The translations under genes were made by a program, and so were the position numbers. Below are positions 1 through 7,047 of a stretch of 42,055 bases of DNA, one piece after another. Origin of the DNA: an uncultured Ruminococcus sp. (GTDB taxonomy: Bacteria > Bacillota > Clostridia > Oscillospirales > Ruminococcaceae); NCBI GenBank assembly GCA_945877315.1, contig CAMCRP010000029.1:1-42055 (forward strand), read 5' to 3'. Below the pieces are notes generated by a model. That model searched no databases. It was not told where the DNA came from and saw only the letters and a list, made by a program, of their open reading frames with translations. The first letter of the stretch is position 1. Every line of letters begins with the position of its first letter.

Positions 1-1
1 T

Positions 2-328
2 AATCAGGCAAGGTCGGAGCACGGTGCATCTGCCCTGTCGCTTGACAGCAAGCTTTGCGACGCCGCAAACAAGCGTGCACAGGAAATAGCCACCAAATTC
101 TCCCACACCCGCCCCGACGGAAGAGATTGCTTCACCGTTCTTGATGAATACGGCGTAAGCTATTACGGCTGCGGAGAAAATATTGCCATGGGCAGCTCCT
201 CTGCAAGCTCTATCTTCAATATGTGGATGAATTCTTCGGGACACCGTGCAAATATCCTAAACAGCAGCTTCCGTTACATTGGCATAGGCAAATACGGCAG
301 CTATTGGGTACAGCTGTTTATTATGTAA
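2..328 (+). CDS. CAP/SCP-domain secreted protein (YkwD-like), C-terminal part
   Basis: The gene enters from the left edge, so only the last 108 codons are visible and no start can be given. The reading frame carries hallmarks of bacterial CAP (cysteine-rich secretory protein/SCP) domains: a SHTRPDG motif around residue 29, then GENIAMG and a WMNSSGHRANIL block, ending in an aromatic-rich strand (YIGIGKYGSYWVQ). The His of SHTR and the His of SGHR correspond to the conserved cavity residues of the family. Bacterial members such as YkwD are usually secreted or cell-wall proteins with a variable N-terminal region, which would lie outside the window. The biochemical role of bacterial CAP proteins is poorly defined. 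A strong hairpin terminator follows directly, so this is the last gene of its transcript. Confidence 0.88.
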   Translation, partial: NQARSEHGASALSLDSKLCDAANKRAQEIATKFSHTRPDGRDCFTVLDEYGVSYYGCGENIAMGSSSASSIFNMWMNSSGHRANILNSSFRYIGIGKYGSYWVQLFIM

Positions 329-348
329 TTTCGGAATAGCTTTAACAT

Positions 349-388
349 ATCGCTCTGCCGTCAAATAACACGGCGGGGCGATTTTTTT
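349..388 (+). terminator. Rho-independent terminator after the CAP gene
   Basis: A 13-bp stem (ATCGCTCTGCCGT with ACGGCGGGGCGAT, two G-U pairs) closes an eight-base loop and is followed by seven T. It lies 20 bases after the stop of the CAP-domain gene. Confidence 0.85.
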
Positions 389-417
389 GAAAGTGGGCGA
401 AATTTACACAAACATAC

Positions 418-446
418 TTGAAATTAGCTTTTAAATGTTGTATAAT
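418..446 (+). promoter_or_regulatory. Sigma-A promoter for the B6 kinase/trmL/degV genes
   Basis: TTGAAA at 418-423 and TATAAT at 441-446 are separated by 17 bases. The start site should be near 453, which makes the TTG codon at 464 a poor start and favours the ATG at 497. Confidence 0.75.
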
Positions 447-496
447 AAAATTGTATTGTATTTTTGAATGGCAATGCAGATTGGAATGATTCATCT

Positions 497-1363
497 ATGA
501 TAACAAAAACTGCAAAGGTTGCGGCAATACACGACCTGTCGGGCGTCGGAAGATGCTCTCTGGGAGTTATTCTGCCCACAATGTCGGTAATGGGAATACA
601 GGTCTGCCCTGTCCCTACTGCCGTGCTGTCCACACATACGGGCGGCTTCGGAGATATGGCTCTGCGTGACCTGTCCGATTATATTATCCCCGCACTGGAG
701 CATTACAAAAGGCTTAATTACAGCTTTGACTGCATATACAGCGGATTTCTCGCTTCTAAGGAGCAGATCGACCACTGCCTTGAATTTCTGTCAAGCTACC
801 CAAATGCGCTAAAGGTCGTTGACCCCGTTATGGGCGACTGCGGAAAGCCCTACAAGACCTATACCCCCGAAATGTGCAGCAGAATGTCCGAGCTGGTGGC
901 TGTTGCGGACATTATCACGCCGAATCCCACAGAAGCGTCTATGCTGCTGAATGAGCCTATGAGCTTCTGCTCCTCCGATCTGTCCGCACAGACAGCAAAA
1001 AGTATTCTGGCAAGACTTGCGGAGCTGGGTCCCGAAATTGTTGTGGTAACAAGTGCCACTGTCGGCGGAAAATGCTGCAATATCGGCTTTGAAAAGAAAA
1101 CAAGCAGCTTTTGGAAGGTGCCCTTTGTACACGTCCCCGCACAATATTCGGGAACGGGTGACATTTTCGCCGCCGTCCTGACAGGCTCTATCCTTAAAGG
1201 GGACAGCCTGCCTATTGCCATGAATAGGGCAACAGCGTTCCTTGAACTGCTTATCAAGACCACATACAGCTACAACACAGACCAGCGTGAGGGCGTTATG
1301 CTGGAGCAGTGTCTGGGATTCCTGTCCTCCTATCAGACACTCTGCGCCTACGAAAAGCTGTGA
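497..1363 (+). CDS. Pyridoxamine/pyridoxal kinase (ribokinase-like)
   Basis: This 288-residue protein belongs to the PdxK/PdxY branch of the ribokinase superfamily, which phosphorylates pyridoxal, pyridoxamine or pyridoxine with ATP to recycle vitamin B6 in the cytosol. Visible marks are an N-terminal HDLSGVGRCSL segment, VDPVMGD near residue 108, ITPNPTEA near 140, and the C-terminal GTGDIFAAVL anion-hole motif whose Asp (about 222) is the catalytic base. The length matches the family (about 285). The frame is open to a TTG at 464, but a good promoter just upstream predicts a start site near 453, so the ATG at 497 was chosen. trmL follows after 7 bases, so the two are probably co-transcribed. 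The related hydroxymethylpyrimidine kinases (ThiD) share the fold, but the HDLSGVG start fits pyridoxamine kinase better. Confidence 0.85.
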   Translation: MITKTAKVAAIHDLSGVGRCSLGVILPTMSVMGIQVCPVPTAVLSTHTGGFGDMALRDLSDYIIPALEHYKRLNYSFDCIYSGFLASKEQIDHCLEFLSSYPNALKVVDPVMGDCGKPYKTYTPEMCSRMSELVAVADIITPNPTEASMLLNEPMSFCSSDLSAQTAKSILARLAELGPEIVVVTSATVGGKCCNIGFEKKTSSFWKVPFVHVPAQYSGTGDIFAAVLTGSILKGDSLPIAMNRATAFLELLIKTTYSYNTDQREGVMLEQCLGFLSSYQTLCAYEKL

Positions 1364-1370
1364 GGTGTCT

Positions 1371-1868
1371 ATGAGCAATTTAAACATAGTTTTAGTAGAA
1401 CCGCAGATACCGCAGAATACGGGAAACATCTCCCGAACCTGCGCTGTTACGGGCGCAAGGCTGCATCTTGTCAAGCCTATGGGATTTGAAGTAACCGATA
1501 AGCAGCTCAAACGTGCGGGACTTGATTATTGGGACAAGCTGGACATCACCTATTATGATGGGCTTGATGATTTTTTCGACAAAAACAGGGACGGAGAATT
1601 CTTCTATTTCACCACAAAGGGGCTGAATGTTCACTCGGACGTTCACTATCCCGACAACGCCTATCTGGTTTTCGGACGGGAGGACAAGGGTCTGCCCGAA
1701 CAGCTTCTCTACCGCAATAGGGAACGCTGTCTGCGAATCCCCATGCGTCCCGAGCTTAGAAGTCTTAATCTCTCAAATTCGGTGGCAATAGCCGTTTATG
1801 AGGTGCTCCGTCAGTGGGATTACCCCGATTTGGCTTCGGAAGGAAAGCTGACACAATACGTTTGGTAA
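1371..1868 (+). CDS. trmL: tRNA (cytidine/uridine-34 2'-O) methyltransferase
   Basis: This 165-residue SPOUT-class methyltransferase transfers a methyl group from S-adenosylmethionine to the 2'-OH of the wobble base (position 34) of tRNA-Leu isoacceptors. It starts with the TrmL signature NIVLVEPQIPQNTGNI, has LVKPMGF and the DYWDKL segment in the middle, FGREDKGLP near residue 104, and the trefoil-knot cofactor motif ending RSLNLSNSVAI near residue 135. Full length for the family. The ATG at 1371 follows GAGGTG of the upstream gene's end and lies 7 bases after it, so translation is probably coupled. The open frame runs further upstream but overlaps the kinase and lacks family similarity there. 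The window also contains two tRNA-Leu genes, the known substrates of TrmL. Confidence 0.93.
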   Translation: MSNLNIVLVEPQIPQNTGNISRTCAVTGARLHLVKPMGFEVTDKQLKRAGLDYWDKLDITYYDGLDDFFDKNRDGEFFYFTTKGLNVHSDVHYPDNAYLVFGREDKGLPEQLLYRNRERCLRIPMRPELRSLNLSNSVAIAVYEVLRQWDYPDLASEGKLTQYVW

Positions 1869-1884
1869 AGAAAGGATTTTTACA

Positions 1885-2754
1885 ATGGAAAAGATAAAAA
1901 TAATGACCGACTCTGCCTGCGACATTTCCCCCGAGCAGGAAAAGGAGCATGACATCAAAATAATGTGCTTCCCCATAACTCTTGGCGACAAGGGCTTTAT
2001 GGAGCGTATTGACCTGACAAACGAGCAGTTTTACGAGATGATAGAAGCCTCCGAGGAGCTGCCGAAAACCGCACAGGTAACTGTCCCCCGCTTTGAGGAG
2101 GCATACAAGGAGGTCATGGACGAGGGCTACACCGACCTTATTTACGTTTCCATCGCATCGAAGGGCTCAAACACAAATGCGTCCGCACATATGGCAAGGG
2201 ACAATTTCTACGAGGAATATCCCGAAGCAAAGGACAAATTCCGTATTCACATAGTTGACTCGAAGAATTACACAGGTGTTTACGGTTATCCCGTAATTCA
2301 GGCAGCTATCAAGGTTTCAAAGGGTGCGTCCGTTGCGGACATTCTGGCATATTATGAGGACTGGTTCTCCTGCGCAGAGGTACATTTCGGCTGCTATACG
2401 CTGAAATATGTAAAGCGTTCGGGACGAGTAAGCTGTGCTGCCGCATTTGTGGGCGAGCTTATGGGTCTGCGTCCCATTATAAGAATTGCAGACGCCGTTT
2501 CCGTGACAGAAGCAAAGGTCAGGGGCGACAAGGCAGTTATCCCCAAGCTTGCCGAGATCGCTGCAGACAGAATTATCCCCCAGACTCCCTATGTTATCAT
2601 TCAGGGCGGCAGCAAGGAACGAGCCGATGAAATGGCGGCAGTTCTCACCAAGCAGTTCGGCTATCCCCCCGAAGGTTATTTCCAGATAGGTGCTGCGGTG
2701 GCTTCAAATGTCGGTCCCAATATTGTTGGATATGTTATCAAGGCGCATAAATGA
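1885..2754 (+). CDS. DegV family fatty-acid-binding protein
   Basis: This 289-residue protein is a complete DegV (FakB-like) protein. These bind a long-chain fatty acid in a cleft between two alpha/beta domains, and some present it to the kinase FakA for phosphorylation. Family marks are the N-terminal IMTDSACDISPE, where Thr/Ser residues contact the carboxylate, VPRFEEAY near residue 67, the VSIASKGSN loop, and GRVSCAAAFVGELMGLRPII near residue 178. The ATG is preceded by an AAAGAAAGGA ribosome binding site. It follows trmL by 16 bases and closes the operon, since a terminator comes after it. Which fatty acid is bound, and whether this copy works with FakA, cannot be seen; no fakA lies in the window. 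Confidence 0.92.
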   Translation: MEKIKIMTDSACDISPEQEKEHDIKIMCFPITLGDKGFMERIDLTNEQFYEMIEASEELPKTAQVTVPRFEEAYKEVMDEGYTDLIYVSIASKGSNTNASAHMARDNFYEEYPEAKDKFRIHIVDSKNYTGVYGYPVIQAAIKVSKGASVADILAYYEDWFSCAEVHFGCYTLKYVKRSGRVSCAAAFVGELMGLRPIIRIADAVSVTEAKVRGDKAVIPKLAEIAADRIIPQTPYVIIQGGSKERADEMAAVLTKQFGYPPEGYFQIGAAVASNVGPNIVGYVIKAHK

Positions 2755-2773
2755 TCGAAATTCGGAAATGAAC

Positions 2774-2816
2774 AAGGCACAGCTCTCCCCCGTCGGAAGG
2801 CTGTGCCTTATTTTTA
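2774..2816 (+). terminator. Terminator after degV
   Basis: A perfect 10-bp stem (AAGGCACAGC with GCTGTGCCTT) encloses 16 bases and is followed by a T-rich run. It ends the B6 kinase-trmL-degV transcript. The convergent AraC gene ends 15 bases further on. Confidence 0.85.
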
Positions 2817-2830
2817 CATTTCTTTGCCGA

Positions 2831-3646
2831 CTAGCAGATCTCTATCTTTGACGAATACTGCCTGCTGTCCAGAAACTGCTCATATTTTTTCGGCGTTATC
2901 CCCGCAAACTGCTTGAATTCCTTTACAAAATGTGGTTGGTCAAAATATCCCAAAGCGGACGCAATTTCCGAAAGCGATTTCCTTTCCTCGGCATGGAGCA
3001 TATCCAGCGCAGACTGAAATCTGATTATTTTTATGAAGCTCTTTGGACTCATGGCGATCTCCCGCCGAAAGCACTGATTTATGTACCTGGGAGTATAGCC
3101 CGTTTCCTCGGCAAGCTGCTCGACGGTAACATTCCCCGTTCGGCTGAAAATCATATTAATGGAGTGACGGACAATAAGATTGCTTTTGTCCATAGGGCGT
3201 ATACGCTCAAAAATGCTCATATATGACCTTGTGAACGCCTTTATCTGCTTATCAAAACTGTCGGCTGAAAAGATATTTTTAAGCATTTTTTCGTCGGAAA
3301 TAAGCTCACGGAAATCAATGCGGTTATTGATAAGCCTGCCCATGGCATTTTCCCCGAGAATGGGATTATACCCCGGAATAAACCGAACGCCGAAGTAAAG
3401 TCTGTCAGGCAGAAATGGTATCTCCTCCGCTTTCAAGACGGTTCCCTGTACAAAGGCAAAAGGCTCCTCCCCGCAGCAGAACACTATATCAACACTTCCG
3501 TCGGGAACGGCTGTCATTCTTTCGACAGATGTTGTAAACTGAAAAAAGTGGACTATGCCATATTTATTTACGGTATATTTCTTATAGCTGTCGGACAATG
3601 CCGCAAAAAACGGCTGCCTTACGGGGATATATTTTAGCTCTTCCAT
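2831..3646 (-). CDS. AraC family transcriptional regulator
   Basis: This 271-residue regulator has an N-terminal sensing half of about 160 residues and a C-terminal double helix-turn-helix of the AraC/XylS type (about 170-270). The second HTH is clear: LSEIASALGYFDQPHFVKEF, followed by FKQFAGITPKKY. The first contains TVEQLAEETGYTPRYINQCF. The N-terminal half, with PDGSVDIVF and GVRFIPG, resembles the sensor region often seen with HTH_18-type regulators; its ligand is unknown. The ATG at 3646 has a strong AAAGGAG eight bases upstream; the frame is open 15 codons further without a ribosome binding site. It lies downstream of the permease terminator and has its own transcript. It could control the neighbouring amino-acid operon, but the sequence does not prove it. 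Confidence 0.9.
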   Translation of the reverse strand: MEELKYIPVRQPFFAALSDSYKKYTVNKYGIVHFFQFTTSVERMTAVPDGSVDIVFCCGEEPFAFVQGTVLKAEEIPFLPDRLYFGVRFIPGYNPILGENAMGRLINNRIDFRELISDEKMLKNIFSADSFDKQIKAFTRSYMSIFERIRPMDKSNLIVRHSINMIFSRTGNVTVEQLAEETGYTPRYINQCFRREIAMSPKSFIKIIRFQSALDMLHAEERKSLSEIASALGYFDQPHFVKEFKQFAGITPKKYEQFLDSRQYSSKIEIC

Positions 3647-3708
3647 TCCGTTCTCCTTTAAAAAAATCACTGCTTTTATTATACCATACACCCGAAAACA
3701 TTTCTATA

Positions 3709-3755
3709 TAAAAAAATGAACTCTGCCGAGGGGCGACCCCCTGCGGCAGAGTTCA
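3709..3755 (-). terminator. Terminator of the permease operon
   Basis: Read on the minus strand, a perfect 12-bp stem (TGAACTCTGCCG with CGGCAGAGTTCA) is followed by seven T. It lies 26 bases after the permease stop and ends the seven-gene operon. Confidence 0.88.
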
Positions 3756-3780
3756 TTTATTTGGGAGAGAAATATGCGGC

Positions 3781-5208
3781 TTATTCGACAGCTACAGCTT
3801 CATTAACAGCTGCTTCAGCTGCCCTCTTGTGAGCCTCCAGATAGAGATCATTTTCCATTGCCATAACCTCTTTTACGGGATATGGCTTGAAGAGAGGACG
3901 CTTTATCTTCAGCTTTGTCCAGATAACGGCGTAAACCGAAAGAATAGCAAATACGATAACAAAGATAGTGTATATCTTGACCTTGACCTCCATAGTCGGG
4001 TCAATGTTCCAAATCATAAATGCGTTTCCGATAACACCGATAATGGGGATAACGGGTCCCAGGGGCAGCTTGAAGGTTCTGGGTGCCTTAGGCATTCTCT
4101 TTCTCATTACCATTACATCAAGATGAAGGATAATGTATGAGAAGATCCAGAAGGTACAGCCTGTCAGGATAAGGAAGGTCAGCTGGTCGCTGGTGGAAAG
4201 TCCTGTTGCGTTGATGATTATCATTGCAGCGGATACAAGGAGCAGTCCAACATAGGGCGTACCTCTCTTGTTCTTCTTTAAGAAAACGGCGGGCAGAAGG
4301 TTGATTTTCGCCATACCGCAGCATATCTGAGAAATAGAGAACATAGCCGTGTTTACCGTTGAAATAACAGCCAGCAGAGAAACGATGGTCATCCATACCG
4401 TGCCCACCTTACCGCAAAGCATTGTGCCGTACAGGATATGGGGAACGGTGCTGCTGCCAAGCTCTTCCCAGGGTGTGTAATGGGAGAAGCCGATTGTCAC
4501 AAATATCTGCATTACCAGAATTGCAATCAAGCTTATGACCATTCCGAGGGGAACATTTCTACGTGCATTTCTGACCTGCGTCGAGATGGGAACAACGAAT
4601 TCCGCACCGATAAACAGGAAAAACGCAAGACCCAGCAGGGAGAACATATCGGCAGGATTGCTTGACAGAACGGCAGGCTGCTCCACTATCTCACCCGTGC
4701 CGATTTTCAGCGTTCCCATAATGCCCATAATGGTTAGCGAACCTATAAGACCGTAGGCAACGATATTCTGTATCTTCGCAAACATATCAACGCCGAAAAG
4801 GTTCAGAACCATCAAAATGACTATCAGCAGTATGGAGTAAACCGTTCCCGAAATGGGGACATTTTCAAAAACACTGCTCATAGTGTTTCCGAACATTGCA
4901 ACCTCTGAGCTGCCCATAATGGTCTGACAGGTCAGATAACCGCCCACATTTACAACGATAGATACAAACGGTCCGAAGCTTGCCAGAGTGTACTGCGCCA
5001 TACCGCCTGAAAGGTTAGGCATCAGCGCATTCAGTTCGCAGATGGAAAGTGCCGTCAAAATGTTGAACAAACAGGCAACTATCATCGTGATTATAAAGGT
5101 GTTTCCAAGTGCCGCTGCGCCCTGTCCGATAGACAGCAGGCAGCTGGTTGCGATTATCAGACCGACACCCGTTGCTACGGCACTTGCAAGTCCTAATTTT
5201 TTATCCAT
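3781..5208 (-). CDS. APC superfamily amino-acid permease
   Basis: This 475-residue integral membrane protein has about twelve hydrophobic segments and belongs to the amino acid-polyamine-organocation (APC) superfamily of proton- or sodium-coupled importers. TM1 carries the unwound glycine-rich stretch typical of the fold (ATGVGLIIATSCLLSIGQGA), and a proline-containing loop (ALMPNLSGGMAQYTLASFGP, near residue 61) matches the conserved region after TM2. The C-terminal tail is hydrophilic and Ala/Glu-rich. It is the last gene of the operon, 23 bases after the PII gene, with GGCGGG upstream of the ATG. Operon context suggests it imports the substrate oxidised by the adjacent dehydrogenase. The substrate cannot be read from sequence. 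Confidence 0.9.
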   Translation of the reverse strand: MDKKLGLASAVATGVGLIIATSCLLSIGQGAAALGNTFIITMIVACLFNILTALSICELNALMPNLSGGMAQYTLASFGPFVSIVVNVGGYLTCQTIMGSSEVAMFGNTMSSVFENVPISGTVYSILLIVILMVLNLFGVDMFAKIQNIVAYGLIGSLTIMGIMGTLKIGTGEIVEQPAVLSSNPADMFSLLGLAFFLFIGAEFVVPISTQVRNARRNVPLGMVISLIAILVMQIFVTIGFSHYTPWEELGSSTVPHILYGTMLCGKVGTVWMTIVSLLAVISTVNTAMFSISQICCGMAKINLLPAVFLKKNKRGTPYVGLLLVSAAMIIINATGLSTSDQLTFLILTGCTFWIFSYIILHLDVMVMRKRMPKAPRTFKLPLGPVIPIIGVIGNAFMIWNIDPTMEVKVKIYTIFVIVFAILSVYAVIWTKLKIKRPLFKPYPVKEVMAMENDLYLEAHKRAAEAAVNEAVAVE

Positions 5209-5231
5209 AAATATCCCGCCTTTTCAGGAAA

Positions 5232-5594
5232 TTACAATTCACCTTCAACTACGGCTTCAACGCCCTCCTCGCCCGTTCGGACACGAACAGCGTTTACTAT
5301 TTCGGAAACGAATATCTTTCCGTCACCGATATGTCCCGTGTAAAGCTCCTTCTTTACAAATTCAAGGAGTCCGTCAAGCTCATTCTCGGGAACGACCATC
5401 ATAACAAGCTCCTTAGGCAGCAGGCTTATTTCACGCTTTTTGCTCTCCGCTTCATATTCGGGAGTACCGTACTGAACGCCGCAGCCAAGCACCTGGCTGA
5501 CAGTCATTCCGCTGATGTGGAATTTTCCCAGAGCTTCTTTCAGCGGTTCGATCTTAGACATACTTGTGATAATTTCAACTCTTAACAGTTTCAT
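5232..5594 (-). CDS. PII-family nitrogen signalling protein
   Basis: This 120-residue protein is a PII (GlnB/GlnK) homologue: a small trimeric sensor that binds ATP/ADP and usually 2-oxoglutarate and regulates transporters or enzymes through its T-loop. The B-loop/C-terminal signature TGHIGDGKIFV is intact (about 86-96), followed by AVRVRTGEEG, and ISGMTVSQVLGCGVQ matches the stretch before the T-loop. The T-loop (about 42-56) is divergent and Lys/Glu-rich; the position matching Tyr51 of E. coli GlnB appears to be a basic residue, so uridylylation there is unlikely. PII genes normally sit beside amtB or glnA; here the gene lies between an amino-acid dehydrogenase subunit and an APC permease, which suggests control of that permease or of the dehydrogenase. 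A good AAAGGGAG site precedes the ATG. Confidence 0.9.
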   Translation of the reverse strand: MKLLRVEIITSMSKIEPLKEALGKFHISGMTVSQVLGCGVQYGTPEYEAESKKREISLLPKELVMMVVPENELDGLLEFVKKELYTGHIGDGKIFVSEIVNAVRVRTGEEGVEAVVEGEL

Positions 5595-5611
5595 TTGAAC
5601 AACTCCCTTTC

Positions 5612-6730
5612 TTATTTAGCGGCAAATCTGTCGTATCTCAGTGCCGACAGATCGACTGCCGTTTCCTCGTCACAGGCAAGCTGGGAAAGCACCAGACCGA
5701 CTGCGGGAGAAATTCCGAAGCCGTGTCCCGTGAAACCGCAGGCAAGGATAAGCCCGGGACATTCATCCACCTTGCTTATTACGGGAACGTGGTCTGCACA
5801 GGAATCCATCCAGCCCGCCCATGTTCTTACCACCTTAATGCCCTCAAGGGACGGGAAATAGTGCATGATACCTCTGCAAGCCGCCGAAGCCGCAATGCTG
5901 GAGGAAACGGGTTTTCCGGGCTTTGCGTAGGGTTCAAGACCCGAGTTCAGACCGAAAACAAAGGAACCGTGATCTGTCTGATGACCGTAGAAATCAGCGT
6001 CCGCAGTACCCAGCATCTGCCAGAACATAGGCGGAACAGCCTCCGTTACCAGCGTTTCCAGAAGAACGGGCTGCATGGGAACGTCAATACCAACAGTATT
6101 TGCAATAGCTCTGCTTTCAAAGCCAGCAGCAAGGATTATCCTGTCGGCTTCGTAAACATTTCCCGAAGCAGCCACGGCCTGTCTGACTGCACCCTTGTGC
6201 TTTCTCAGTTCGACTATCTTTTCATCGGAAATGAAATGCGCACCTAGGCGGCGAGCCATTTTGTAATATCCCATAGTTGCCGTAAGAGGATTTGCGTGAC
6301 CGTCCGTGGGACACCAGCTTGCGCAGGTAACGGCGTCGGACAGATAGGGGTTAATCTCCCTTGCTTCTTTACCGTCGATCATTCGCACATCAAGTCCGCA
6401 TTTAACGGCACGTTCGGTCAGACCGTCAAGTATCTGCTTATGCCTTTCTGTGCTGCCAAGACGGAGATTTCCCTGCTGATGATATTCAACATTTGTATCA
6501 AGCATTTCCGAAAGATTCGGCCAGATATTTTTGATAGCATACATTACAAGGGGCAGCTCTCTGGGGTCACGTCCCGACTGACGGACACCGCCGCCGTTTC
6601 GTACAGAACCGCCGTTTCCGATGTTTGAGCTTGCTTCGATAACTGTTACCTTAACGCCCTTTTTTGCCAGATTGTAAGCGGCTGCGCAGCCAATGATGCC
6701 GCTTCCTATAATAAGTACATCAGAGTTCAT
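5612..6730 (-). CDS. FAD-dependent amino-acid dehydrogenase subunit (DAO type)
   Basis: This 372-residue protein belongs to the D-amino-acid oxidase/glycine oxidase family. The Rossmann FAD motif is at the N-terminus (LIIGSGIIGCAAAYNLAKKG) and is followed by the acidic residue of VIEASS. The C-terminal CGFTGHGFGISPAVG is the usual second FAD-contact region. In the family these enzymes oxidise a secondary or primary amine next to a carboxylate. When encoded with small iron-sulfur and NAD/FAD subunits, as in hydrogen cyanide synthase HcnC, opine dehydrogenases or D-hydroxyproline dehydrogenase LhpBEF, they are the catalytic beta subunit of a complex that passes electrons on rather than to oxygen. 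Its start shares a base with the upstream gene's stop (TAATG-like overlap at 6730), so translation is coupled. Confidence 0.87.
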   Translation of the reverse strand: MNSDVLIIGSGIIGCAAAYNLAKKGVKVTVIEASSNIGNGGSVRNGGGVRQSGRDPRELPLVMYAIKNIWPNLSEMLDTNVEYHQQGNLRLGSTERHKQILDGLTERAVKCGLDVRMIDGKEAREINPYLSDAVTCASWCPTDGHANPLTATMGYYKMARRLGAHFISDEKIVELRKHKGAVRQAVAASGNVYEADRIILAAGFESRAIANTVGIDVPMQPVLLETLVTEAVPPMFWQMLGTADADFYGHQTDHGSFVFGLNSGLEPYAKPGKPVSSSIAASAACRGIMHYFPSLEGIKVVRTWAGWMDSCADHVPVISKVDECPGLILACGFTGHGFGISPAVGLVLSQLACDEETAVDLSALRYDRFAAK

Positions 6731-7047
6731 TACGCATCCTCCTTATCCTTTGCAAGAATTTTCATCTCAATGGGACGCATAGGTGCACGTCCTGTTGCAG
6801 GTTCAAGCTCGTTGGGTCTGACGCCCAGCTCTCTGGAAACGATAGCCTTCACAAGCTTTGTACAGGTCTGTCCCTGACAAAGTCCCATACCCGTTCTAAG
6901 ATATCTTCTTATTTCCGTAAGGGTAAACATTCCGTCATGAACTGCACGTCTAATTTCACCCTTTGTAATTTCCTCACAGCGGCAGACGATCATATCATCG
7001 TCGGGCTGGGGAACAAATTCGCCTATATCTCTGCTTCTGTCGTTCAT
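6730..7047 (-). CDS. BFD-like [2Fe-2S] subunit
   Basis: This 105-residue protein has the four-cysteine pattern of the bacterioferritin-associated ferredoxin (BFD/Fer2_BFD) domain: VCRCEEIT near residue 22 and GLCQGQTC near 56-63. In HcnB, opine and hydroxyproline dehydrogenase alpha subunits this domain forms the C-terminal part of the NAD/FAD subunit and holds a [2Fe-2S] cluster between the flavins. Here it is a separate gene. The start overlaps the end of the upstream FAD subunit by four bases and its end overlaps the next gene by one, so the three proteins are almost certainly made in a fixed ratio. The C-terminal tail, PATGRAPMRPIEMKIL, resembles the tail found after the BFD domain in related proteins. 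Confidence 0.88.
   Translation of the reverse strand: MNDRSRDIGEFVPQPDDDMIVCRCEEITKGEIRRAVHDGMFTLTEIRRYLRTGMGLCQGQTCTKLVKAIVSRELGVRPNELEPATGRAPMRPIEMKILAKDKEDA

Noticed and set aside
464-496. TTG start for the B6 kinase giving 11 extra residues
   Set aside because: The predicted transcript begins near 453 and leaves no room for a ribosome binding site; the ATG at 497 gives the family's normal N-terminus.
809-1510. Long minus-strand frame opposite the B6 kinase and trmL
   Set aside because: No ribosome binding site or recognisable domain; it is antisense to two genes with clear family motifs.
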